A stretch of DNA of 30,065 nucleotides from Gonapodya prolifera JEL478 (taxonomy: Eukaryota > Monoblepharomycota > Monoblepharidomycetes > Monoblepharidales > Gonapodyaceae), in contig KQ965763.1 of assembly GCA_001574975.1 (NCBI GenBank), positions 326,675 through 356,739 on the forward strand, written 5' to 3'. The notes beneath the pieces are model-generated. The model was not told the DNA's origin, searched no databases, and worked only from the letters and a program-made list of their open reading frames with translations. Positions within the stretch are counted from its first letter, which is position 1. Each line of letters starts with the position of its first letter. The translations under genes and the position numbers were made by a program. Positions 18,875-28,695 of this stretch are shown here, piece by piece.

Positions 18875-20920
18875 TCACAGCAACCTGATGTACACCTTCA
18901 ATCCCACCAAAATCATCAGTCCAATGATCAAAAGCGGAAGCATCCGAAATGGAGACGCTCGTGCCCCGCCCTTGAGCTTCGAAGTCCGCAGGGGAAGAAT
19001 ATCGGACGCCGGCTCCTGCACAGGTTGTTGTGCAGGCTTATGAGTTCGTTGTCGTACCGCACTACTACCGTCCACACCTCGGGGCGGGAGTATTTTCCGC
19101 GCACCCGAACCAACCTTCCCACCAGGCGCAAAGCCCACATCTTCAATGTCCGGCACGGCTTCTTGGGAAGAAGCACTCCGAGCAGACGGCACCTCTTCGG
19201 CGTCTTGTACAGGTTTCGCAACCGTCCGTCCTTTGACCCCCTCGACGACCAACTGTCCACACGCACTTCCAATGTCTTGTCCTAGCTCCTGCCGCACCAT
19301 GACCGTTACCCCACACTCCCGTACCGCCTCCACAAATCGCACAACTGTGTCCCTGCTTGGGGGCTCGAACCCCGTCTGCTCCGTCACGGCCGCAACGGGG
19401 TTATACGGAATCACATTGAGGAGCACGCGCCGGCCACGCAAAAGCTCCCCCGTCTGCCGCGCGACCTCGATAGAATCGTTCACGTCCTTGATGATGACGT
19501 ACTCGGCCAGGACTTTGCGCTCCTTGTTGTGCCCGTGGGGTACTTTGCCGTTGCCGTTTTGTTGCTCTATCAGGGCGTCCACGGCGGCAAGGATGCGGTC
19601 CAGAGGGTATGCTTTGGCGGTGGGGACGATGCGTTCGCGGAGGGTTTGGGTGGGTGCGTGGAGGGAGAGAGCGATGGAGAGGTCACGCCCGATGGGGTGT
19701 CGTGACAGGTGGTGGATCCGGGGGGTGAGTCCGACGGTGGAGATAGAGATGCGTTTGGGTGAGAGGCCGAGGCTGTGTTGGTGGGGAGTGGTAATGCGAG
19801 GTTGTGTGAATGATGTGGGAGGATATGATCCGCGAGTGCGAGCCTTTCTTATCTCGACTCAATTCTCCTTCCGACCCTTACGCTGTTTCATCCACCTCCC
19901 CGCTCCTTCTGCCCGTTTCCCCCATACCTGCGCATGTACGCACCCGTCCTCCCCCGCCCTCACGCGTGCCACTCACCGTTTTGTATCGACCATGGCCTCC
20001 GCGGCGGCCATGACGGCATCAAAATTGTCGAGTGGCTCCCCCATTCCCATGAATACTGGGCGGTGGGGTGGGCGGACAATAGATTAAAGAGGCGTCGAAC
20101 ATGGACATGTGCGCCGAACTCGAGTTGAATGCCCCGCACGAAAGAAACGCCCAAATTTAGACTACTCACCAACGCCCCTTACAGGCTCATACTTCCTCGC
20201 GTGCCACATCTGCTCCAGAATCTCTCCCGCGGTCAAGTCGGCCACCTTCCCCATGGTCCCCGTCGCGCAGAACCTGCACGCCATAGCGCACCCGACTTGC
20301 GAGCTGACGCAGAAAGTGGCGCGTTGGTTCGATTTGAACCGTTTGGGGAGAATGGAGGAGGTCGTGGGGTGCAAGGAGAGGGATGTCGTGTCGTCGTTGG
20401 CTGACCCGCTGGTGGGTGAAGTCGAGGTCGTATAGGCAGGAACGCCGTTTGTTTCGGGAGATACACTGTCTTCTTCTTCCCCCTCATTGTCATGCCCCTC
20501 CCGATCGTCTCCATGACCCTCCGACCGGTTCTTCTCTGCCCACTTGGCCTTCTCCTCCTCCGGAAAGCTCCTCAGCTCGACAGCGCCGTACCGCATGACG
20601 ACGCACTCAATCGACAGCCCATCTTGCAGCTCGACGAGCAGTTTTGTCGTGGACCCGTCGGCCGCGTGCGTCGCAGCCGAGACTTTGGACGTCGAGAGCA
20701 CGAACTCCCCGCTCTCGATGACGGCGTAGGCCTTGGCGTGCAGCCCGGGCACGAAGTCGCGAACGCGGGAGAGGTCGTCGAATGCGTTTTGCCAGATGTG
20801 TCTGTACAATGTCAGTGCGTGCTTTTTCGCAGAGGATCCGACCCCCGCGGCAAGAAATGCGTCGACGAGAAGCGATTCGTCCAGCAGGGGTTTCGGGGTG
20901 AGCGTGCGCCGTTTGCTCAT
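18875..20920 (-). CDS. RlmN-like radical SAM RNA methyltransferase with C-terminal membrane anchor
   Basis: Three exons (20920-20170, 20055-19977, 19772-18875) join in phase to 575 aa. RlmN enzymes methylate C2 of adenosine in 23S rRNA (A2503) and some tRNAs using two S-adenosylmethionine molecules. The whole core is present: YRHIWQ region; [19 protein letters not shown] with the FeS cysteines at 211, 215 and 218 and the catalytic-pair Cys at 204; [49 protein letters not shown]; and DIGSACGQL with the methyl-carrying Cys at about 448. Unusual features are an acidic/Ser-rich insert at about 120-195, an extended disordered C-terminus, and a final hydrophobic helix ([19 protein letters not shown]) with only four residues after it, typical of tail-anchored proteins. 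No clear mitochondrial presequence is seen. The target RNA and membrane are unknown. Confidence 0.9.
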
Positions 20921-21459
20921 GGTGCAGCGCGTGGGAGTGCGAGTGTAGTAATGAAAAGAAAGAAATAACGAGTTTGTTTGCAGTGCTGCGGACAGTGACC
21001 ACGGAGTCTTAATGAGCTCTGCGAGCATGAAGCACTCTCCCAGGATTCCGATACATAGAAAAGGCGCTGCGTGGACGAAATGGAGAGAGACGGCAAACAA
21101 TCCGACGACGGTTGGGAACGAAAATGGCGCTCAAGCAGTTAAAGATAATAACGGAAAGAACGAATTCAAAGCGGTCGTAGCGAAGGGAGATCAGGAAGAG
21201 CACGAAGCGGAGGCACGGACTTCCGTTGAACAACGACAGCTCGACGCGCTGAAAGCAACAGCTCGACCGGTTGACCTACCTACAAGAAGGGACAAATTTC
21301 CAAAGACAGCGCATGGATCAAGATCTTTGTGGTCTTTTCTCTGGGCTATCGACTGGAAGCGAGCCAATCATTGTGACCCGATGGTCTGTACATCGATCAG
21401 CCGTCAATCGCCAACAAGTCTCGTGACCCCAAACACACTGCGCCCATCTAGCGCGCGGA
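20921..21459. promoter_or_regulatory. Divergent promoter between RlmN-like gene and eL19 gene
   Basis: Five hundred bases separate the two divergent genes. A 164-codon plus-strand frame (21012-21506) runs through it but has no domain and overlaps the proposed eL19 first exon. I treat it as non-coding promoter sequence. Confidence 0.45.
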
Positions 21460-22508
21460 ATGTGAGGCGGACAAGGGAACGGCGATTAAACGGAGACATT
21501 GTGTGATTTTCTAGTGGGATGCGAGCGTGGCGTCGCTATCCAGCTATCTGGAGCTGTCAACTGGAAGTTCAAATGAGTCTCTCCGTGGTCAACCGCAGAA
21601 GAATAATTTTATCAAGACGATATTTCTACCATTTTCGGCACCGTTTCAGAGGTCTCCTGCCTTGTCTCCGTTTTCTCTCGCTCGAGTTAGAGCCTGGCCG
21701 ATCCTGATCAACTCGCCCAGGGTTAACCTTCGCACGCAAAAGCGGCTCGCCGCTGTAGTCTTAAAATGTGGAAAGAGAAAAATTTGGCTCGACCGCAACG
21801 AGAGCAATGACATCTCAAATGCCAACTCTCTTGAGTTCCCCTAGAAAATGCATCTTGTTAGCGAATTCCTTCATGCCACACCAACTCCTTAACTCCTTCA
21901 AGGCCAAAACATCAGAAGACTTATCAAGGACGGATTTGCCATCCGGAAACCTCCCACCATCCACTCCCGAATCCGCGTGCGCAAGAAGCTCGAGGCTAAG
22001 CGCAAGGGACGACACACCGGACCAGGAAAGAGAAGAGGTACCGCCGATGCGCGCATGCCGACCGCTATGCTCTGGATGAGGCGCATGAGGGTTCTTCGTC
22101 GCTTGTTGAGGAAGTACCGGGAGGCTGGCAAAATCGACAAACACCTGTGAGTGCCCTTTTAAAAGTTGCATGCGTTGATGCTGCGAGCATCGTGCAAACA
22201 TGCACATCTCTATGCAGCTACCACTCGCTGTACATGAAGTCCAAGGGTAACGTGTTCAAGATCAAGAGGGTGTTGATGGAGTACATCCACAAAGCAAAGG
22301 CCGAGAATGCTCGTGCAAAGACTCTCTCGTGAGTTTCCGCACAATTCACTTCGCTCGTCACATTGCATGAAATCTCAACCTTTCTTGCTTAGGGACCAAG
22401 CCGAGGCCCTCCGTCTCAAGAACAAGAACCGGCGCGAACGAGCGCCAAGCTGCGAAGAAGGAGCAACTCCTTGGTGTCACGGAGGAAACACCTGCGGCTA
22501 AGAAGTAG
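21460..22508 (+). CDS. RPL19: 60S ribosomal protein L19 (eL19), with two apparent lesions
   Basis: eL19 is a structural protein of the large ribosomal subunit. Proposed exons: 21460-21461 (AT only), 21721-21830, 21903-22146, 22218-22328 and 22393-22508. Text is unmistakable: [112 protein letters not shown] and [11 protein letters not shown]. The start would be split by the first intron (AT|GTGAGG ... CCCAG|G), because no ATG directly precedes VNLRTQ. Two oddities: the donor after NANS reads TTGAGT (21831) instead of GTGAGT, although phase and acceptor (TTCAAG) fit; and one extra base near 22440 shifts the C-terminus, so [20 protein letters not shown] is off frame and the read frame stops at 22501. 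Expected length is about 193 aa. It may be a real gene with consensus errors or a duplicated pseudogene. Confidence 0.85.
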
Positions 22509-22879
22509 AGTGTTGTTTGTACTGGTGGAGGGTGGGGTATGGTCTATTAGGTGCTCAGTTAATCTTGCATATAGTTCACGAAGTCTGTCATGTCATGCGA
22601 CCTATTTCCATTACCTGCAAGGGTCGATAAATGACATGCTTTCGATCGATTTTCATATTCGGTCCTTGTTTTACTCTGTTTTGCGATTTGAGTACACGAA
22701 AAGTTCCAGCTCCATTTCTTACAAGTATCCTTATACATTTGCTTTTTTTTGTTTGATATGGGGGTATCGAAGGCGCCAGCCTTTCTTCATTGTTCATCTT
22801 ACGAGAAAGTTACTTGCTTGGTATTTTGTTACGAGTGTCAAAGCCGCTGCATCCAAAGTAATATCGTACCAAATCGACT
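22509..22879. other. AT-rich convergent intergenic region
   Basis: This 370-base stretch lies between the 3' ends of the eL19 gene (plus) and the unknown gene (minus). It is richer in A+T than its surroundings and probably holds both polyadenylation regions. No gene or repeat is seen. Confidence 0.5.
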
Positions 22880-23898
22880 TCATTCGTCCGGCATTGATGC
22901 AATCATAGCCCTCAAGGCCTCCCTCTTCTCCTTCAGAACCATGCCCCACGCCCACCAGAAGTCGTTCTGACGTCTCCCGATGCCGCCACCACTGCTGGCG
23001 CGGAGGTACTTGTGTCTCGCTGTTGACATTGAGGGCAGGTATCCGCACCCCGAGGCCATTTCCGCCGCAGTAAGTCTTGCGGCAGCTTCATTCTGTGCAC
23101 GCTGCTTGGTGCGGCGGCGGGCGTGTCGCGCCACCGTGGCAGCTTCACGGCGCAGACGAGACGGGACCGGCGATACCGTTTTCGTTGGTGGTGTTCGCCG
23201 GCGCGATCGGGGTCGCTGTGTAGGCAGCGGCGGAGGAATCTGGAGGTCAACGTCGATGGGAGAGAGCGGGGCGAATATGGTGGAGGGCGGCGACTGCGCG
23301 GTTTCGTTGATGGAGCTTTGAGGTGCGATCTCGTCCGGCCAAGTGACAGTTTCGTCCTCGCAGAACGAGACTGCAGAGTGAATTCTCAGCGGAGACGGTT
23401 TGCGTGGTTTCGAGCGCATGCACGGTCCCAGTCCGAGTGGGTTAACGCATCTTCGGTGTGCGATCGCCACCCGTAAAGGTCCGATCGGCGCTGGATTCCC
23501 GCCCAACTGGACACTCCGCTGCCCGAAGAAGCTCTGCTGCGTCTCGCGAGTGTCGCCATCGATCGGTTTCTTTGGTTGGTGCTGACATTGAGCGGGAAGT
23601 GGACTCCCGGACGAACCCAGGTGCTGGGTGGGTCGACCCTCGTTGAAAAACGCGCGCGCGTTCGCAGCAGCGCAATTAAAGGAAGTGAGATGATTGGAGC
23701 CATCAAGCTGTGTAAACTGCATCCGCCATGGGTCTGCATGCAGAAAGATTTGGGTGTAACAGCATTGAGATGAGTTCGGAGGAATGAAGAGGCAGGAACA
23801 GCATCCAGGATGAAACGGACGACGATTCCGTGTGGGAAAGGGCTGCGAAATGTAAACTCACCGGATGCGGATGCGGTGCACACGGCGGCGGTGGCCAT
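22880..23898 (-). CDS. Hypothetical basic protein with conserved-looking C-terminal helix
   Basis: Two exons (23898-23862 and 23733-22880) join in phase 1 with a canonical intron (GTGAGT ... GCATGCAG) to give 296 aa. I do not recognise the family. The N-terminus (MATAAVCTASAS) is followed by a region rich in Ser/Pro, a Pro-rich acidic middle (SPIDVDLQIPPPLPTQRP), an Arg/Ala-rich helical segment (RLRREAATVARHARRRTKQR) and a compact aromatic C-terminus (RQNDFWWAWGMVLKEKREAL ... MIASMPDE). The basic stretch could be a nuclear localisation signal. The frame is open throughout with no lesion. It is convergent with eL19 and is followed upstream by the Rab-GAP locus on the same strand. Probably a fungal-specific nuclear protein (inference). 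Confidence 0.6.
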
Positions 23899-24096
23899 CG
23901 GAGGTCTTTTCGGAGTTGGTGAAATGGATGGATCAGGTGCTTCACAACTTGCTTTGACACTCGATCATTTTGCATGATTTTTCCCACTCGTTTCTTCGAG
24001 AAATCGGTTAGCTTCCCTCTCTCATTCTAAGAGCATGAAGTACAGTACAGACTGAGTTCACAGGTCCCAAATACTATTATTTACAACAGCTCAACC
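23899..24096. other. Short intergenic region
   Basis: About 200 bases separate the start of the unknown gene from the 3' end of the Rab-GAP locus, both on the minus strand. No element is recognised beyond a probable promoter for the unknown gene. Confidence 0.4.
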
Positions 24097-27000
24097 TCAC
24101 CGATCCCAAACGACCTTTGTCGTTCTCGACCTCCACAACCCCGCCCTCACACCCTCATCCTCACCATCTGCCTTTTCAACTTCCTCAATGCCCGTCACCT
24201 CCGTCTTCTGAAACCCAGTCTCAAGCACCTCTTTCCTGACCTTCCACGTCCTCTCGAAGAACTTGACGAGACTAGATTGCGAAAACACCGCGAGCAGAAA
24301 AGAGTTGAAACTCAAACGGAACCTGTCCGTGAGCCAGCAGCATCTCCATCGATTTCCCCTCCACCCGTCCCTGCAGTGCCAGAACCACCAGTACTTCCTT
24401 TAAGCGCCGTGCTCAAGAAAACTCCAACAGCGCGTGACAGCTCCTCTTCTTCCGCGTCACGCTTGTTCGGCTTCGCGCGACAGGTGGCGGCGTCACGCAT
24501 TCGGCGCAGTGTTTCGTCGCCGGGAGAGGTGAACAGACCGTGCATGGTGTCGAGGAGTTCGTGAAGCTCCGAGAAGTTGAGGTGACCATCCGAATCGCAG
24601 TCGTGGAGGTCAAAGAGGCTGGTCGGGTCGAAAAGGCGAGAAGCGCATGAGCATCCCCACGAATTAAAGTCAGGTTCCGACTGATCGGGAAAGGTTACAC
24701 AAACAGGCAGTTATGAACTCACAACTTCAAGCGCTCATTAATACCCTTCTTTAGTATCAGTTCCAGCGAATAAAGAACGGCTTCAATGTCTACCACCATG
24801 GCACTAGCACCAAGAACAAACAAATTAGTTCTCATTCATGCAGGCAAAAAGCGCCCTGCCTACCGATTTCCAATGCGACGCATCGAAGGAGACGATGGCG
24901 GCGACGACATGGACAGGATATTCGAGATCCTGCCACCTCCATCCCTGTGCCGCGTCGAATGCATGAGATGCCGATGGAGGGCGAGATAGATGTATATGCG
25001 GTCAGAAAGGGGCAGCTTGTCTTCTACATCTGAATCCTGCCCTTCTTTGGGCAGATCCGACGCCGCTGCGAGAGTAGACGGCTGCTTGCGAGAAGAGGGA
25101 AGTCGTTGGTGAGGACAGCGGTTGCTCGACAGACCTCCAAGGAGAGAGCTTCGAGAAGACTGCGGGGAAGGTCCGCAGAGGGACATCTAAACGAGCATGG
25201 AAAGGGCCAGGAGCGGGCAGACCCCATCCTCCCCGAATGGAGGCACTCTCGAGAAGCCGATCTTCGTCCGGATGCGCAGCTTGCTCCGAGCGAACATCTG
25301 CCGTCGGGTTGGAGCTCTTTGCCGTGGCCAGCTCATCGAATATGGCTGTGACCTCGTCCAATTTAAATGAGGTGAACATCTCCTGTAAATCTCGTGTGCG
25401 GCTTTTCTCGGACGAGTCGTCCATCTTGTGTACGACTGTGAGTCTGCTCTTGTTGCGCAAATCTTCGATGACTACAAGAGTCACAACGTGCGAAAATTGG
25501 CCGTACGCGATGGTCAGCATTTGTTCAAAGGGGGTGCTCGGAGACGGTTGTTTGCGCGACGCTGTACTCAAATCTTCGAGTTCAAGGGTGGCTTGGACGG
25601 CGCCGGAGACCTCATCGGGGGACCCAGTGGAAGTGACATTGTCCTCATCACATCCAAGGGATTCGAAGAAGCCCTTCAAGATCCTCGACGCTTTCTCTTC
25701 GTCCCGAGCCTTCTTCGGCTCTTCTTCGTTCATTTTCAAGATGGCAAGCGCCATCCAATAAAGAAATGCTGGCCCATCAAGAAAGAAGGCGTCGAGCACC
25801 CGCACTCCTGCACTGAGTTGGACCTGGGTGAGAAATACAGTCATTAACCAAGAGTACGTAAGCATTCCTAGGTCCATATAAAGATCCTCCCGGAGATGCT
25901 CAATGAGTTCTGAAAGGTGTTGCTCCGCGAGCGCTTCGAGAACCGTTTGGTCAATGACAGATCCAACGAGCGATGTCGTGAAATGGTCTGGTAGAAGCTT
26001 TTCCACGATAATGCCTTTTTCATTCGGTGGGGAGAATGAAATGTTCAGTGGAGCATTCGATGGTTTTATCTATTTCTTTATACATACTCAGAAGGGAAAA
26101 CGGTTTTGCTTCCTTGACAAAAGAAGCAGTACAGCTGAGATAATATTGAAACCCTGTGCTGTAAGAAATATGTGAGGATAAGAGTGTCTCTACATGTTGG
26201 AAATGGAACCGAGGGGAAACGTACCATAGCCAATTTGAGTGTTCCGCACCGAATACGCAACAAGTACACGCCTCAGGGTGTTAAGGCCGATGGAACTTTG
26301 GAATGCGGGATTCTCAGGTAACGAGCGCCGGACGTCCTTCTCGATTTCTTCCCCCACGGGCGAAGTGCGGGTCAGCGTTTCTGAATAGAACTCTTGGTAC
26401 CAGCCTTGGATTTCGGACTCGCGAACAGCACCGGTAAAAAGCATCCACAAGTCGGCGCGGAGCCGGGAAGGATAGGCGCCTGTTCGGATGAGGAGCCATC
26501 GGAGGAGCTTCGTATCCTTCACAAGGGCGATGTCGCGTCCGTTGCGCTGTAAGTATTGACTCCAAAGGTGCTCGGAAACCATCAAACGCTTTTGTCGCGT
26601 GTCGATCTCCAGGGATGTGAGGTTGGCTGATTGTCTGAGACCTTTCAAGCTCAATATATTTATCAAGCAAAAGAGATTTTAGATATTTTCACCCACATGT
26701 TTGGTTGGTTCGAAACGGGAAAGAGAGGCCCAAGTCCGGCAGTGGTAATTCTCTCACTTGTTGAAGACCTTCGACCATACTCATTGGCAATCGAAGGAGA
26801 CGAGGGTGAACCTCCAGCGAATTCTGCGCTACTTTGAGGAACGGTGGCAGATCCGCCGACTGTCCACTCGACTGTCGCGAATGTTACAGTCTTCAAGCGA
26901 TCCAGAATTATCTCGTACGATTCATCTCGTAATCGCTGGAGGGGAACGATATCCAGAATTCACCTCTTGATCTTGTCGTCATGACCAAGTAGCCAGAGAG

Positions 27001-28587
27001 TGACAGAGAAGCCAGCTTGGTGGTAAACCCAGGTGGTAATGACGTCGGGGGTCGGGGGTCGCTTTGCAACGGCCGTAATTAAGTTATAAGGAATGCCAAA
27101 TGTAAAAAGAGCCGTTTCATCCCCTGTCGCAAAAGTGATGATTCCCGCGGGTCCATTGCGTTCGTGGTTCCTTAGAACTGCAGTGGAAAGGAAACATACG
27201 TATGATGAGAGGGCGCAGAGATTGCCAGATATCGTGGCAGAAGATGCCGACTGCTGAAAAGATCCCAACGATTCAAACCTTATACGCTCAACAAGAGGCA
27301 GCCGAAGAGCCTGGAGGATTCTCTTTGTATGGTTCCGCACATTGAGATCTTCCACCGTGTTGACTGACGTCTCACTTATTCCTTTGCCGCAGCCCTGCTC
27401 TGTGGTGTCTGCGGTGGAGCCTGGTGGGGGAGTTTTGGTCGGGGCTCAGTTGAGCTAACCTTGCTTCGTGTTGTGGTTCTCAGCATCTCGGATACATCTC
27501 CTCCAAGTTCCAATGATGATATGCCGAGGTCTGCTTGGATCGTCCCAGCTGCATCTGCATTCGAAATAGGGCGAGATGACGTATCAGATGCTGGGGGGGG
27601 GGAGCGTTGTCCCTTGCTAGTTGATGCATCGCAGAGTCTGACAGGGACAAAGTCACCCGAAGAACTTCCTTTGGGTCATCGTTGGGGAACGACAAGGTGA
27701 AGGTACCATCTTTCGTTGTAATTAGATACCTTCGACTGGAGGTATTCCTTTTCGCACTATCGTTGCATCTAATCCCAAGATCTCGTTAAATGGAAAGAGA
27801 AATGTCGTTCCTCGTGCTGCATGTGGTGACGTCGGGACACCACGGTTTTTGCCGATGCCAGAATCGTGAAAGACTAGGTGGGATGCAGTGAGGCAGCAAT
27901 GACCTTGAATGAATGTGGTGGAATCAGGATGGAAGCGAGCGGGATAGACTAGTGGGGTGGTGAGACCTATTAGCCATTTGTGCTAGTCCATGCCCACGAC
28001 TGTGCCCACAGTTTCACACCGGTTCGGTTTCAAAAACACCAGGGAACAGTCGCGAAAGCCGGTCATGCTGTGCAAGCATCTGAGAGGGTTTCCCGGGAAT
28101 CCTGATAATTGTCAAGTCTCCTGATACAATCGCAAAAATCTGTAAAATGGTGCGATGCCCACGACTTGCCCTGCCGTTTCATCAACTGTTTCGTTGATAA
28201 TAGAGATATTGAGCAACATGAGCAAATTAAATTCTCGAAATAGCTTTGTGAAGGCGCTGCAGCAACAATCGAAGTGACCGCTGGTTGAACGCGTTGTTGG
28301 AGAAAGTTCCAGTCTGAACGAAGGGTCTCCATGGTGTCCGCAACCGCGACAATATTCGCCAAGTTCGAGCTAGGATCCGCAAGAAGTATTCTGAACTCAT
28401 AATCCCATGCAGTTTTGGGTTCAACATCAGTTGATGGCCTTCCAGAAGTCAATCCTTTGAAGAGTACTGCCGCGATGTCTCTCCGGCGAGGTCTGGACTG
28501 TAGTGAGAAGCCGTAAGGATCGCGTGCGTGCTCATGCCATCCGCTGTCCTCCTCTGGGGCCTGAGCATCCACAGGCTTGATTAACAT
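24097..28587 (-). pseudogene. GRAM-TBC-EF-hand Rab GAP (TBC1D8/9, Gyp2-like), multiply frameshifted
   Basis: Order from the start at 28587: a TBC1D8/9-type N-terminal region (SGWHEHARDPYGFSLQSRPR, SDPSSNLANIVAVADTMETL-like text); GRAM 1 (FLFPFNEILGLDATIVRKG, TKDGTFTLSFPNDDPKEVL); GRAM 2 (ISGNLCALSSYVCFLS, FGIPYNLITAVAK, LSGYLVMTTRSRGEFWISFP); the TBC domain (LRADLWMLFTGA, EEIEKDVRRSLPENPAF with the Arg finger, IGY then AQGFNIIS with the Gln finger, LLPDHFTTSLVGSVIDQ, FFLDGPAFLYWMALAILK); an EF-hand (DCDSDGHLNFSELHELL, about 24565-24600); and SFNSFLLAVFSQSSLVKFF before the stop at 24097. Frame breaks without a plausible intron: near 27724, at ten C (27593-27602), a 7-base tandem duplication (27044-27057), near 26934, near 26112 and near 24330. 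The family stimulates GTP hydrolysis by Rab proteins in vesicle traffic. Minor introns are not all resolved. Confidence 0.8.
27044..27057. repeat. 7-base tandem duplication breaking the Rab-GAP frame
   Basis: GTCGGGG occurs twice in tandem (minus strand CGACCCC). Counting one unit only, the codons run smoothly from GRAM 2 residues AVAKRPP into TSLPPGFTTKLASLSLSGYL. With two units the frame is lost. Confidence 0.75.
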
Positions 28588-28695
28588 GTCGGCATGTGTG
28601 AAGTACTACTATTGGGTGACGGACTTTGCCCCCAATCAACTCGACTTGAAATAACATTTCCTACTCTCGTTGAATTGTTATATACAACATGTCGC

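Noticed and set aside
21012-21506. A 164-codon plus-strand open frame starting [16 protein letters not shown]
   Set aside because: No domain and no splice logic; it covers the divergent promoter and the proposed first exon of eL19. Likely a chance frame.
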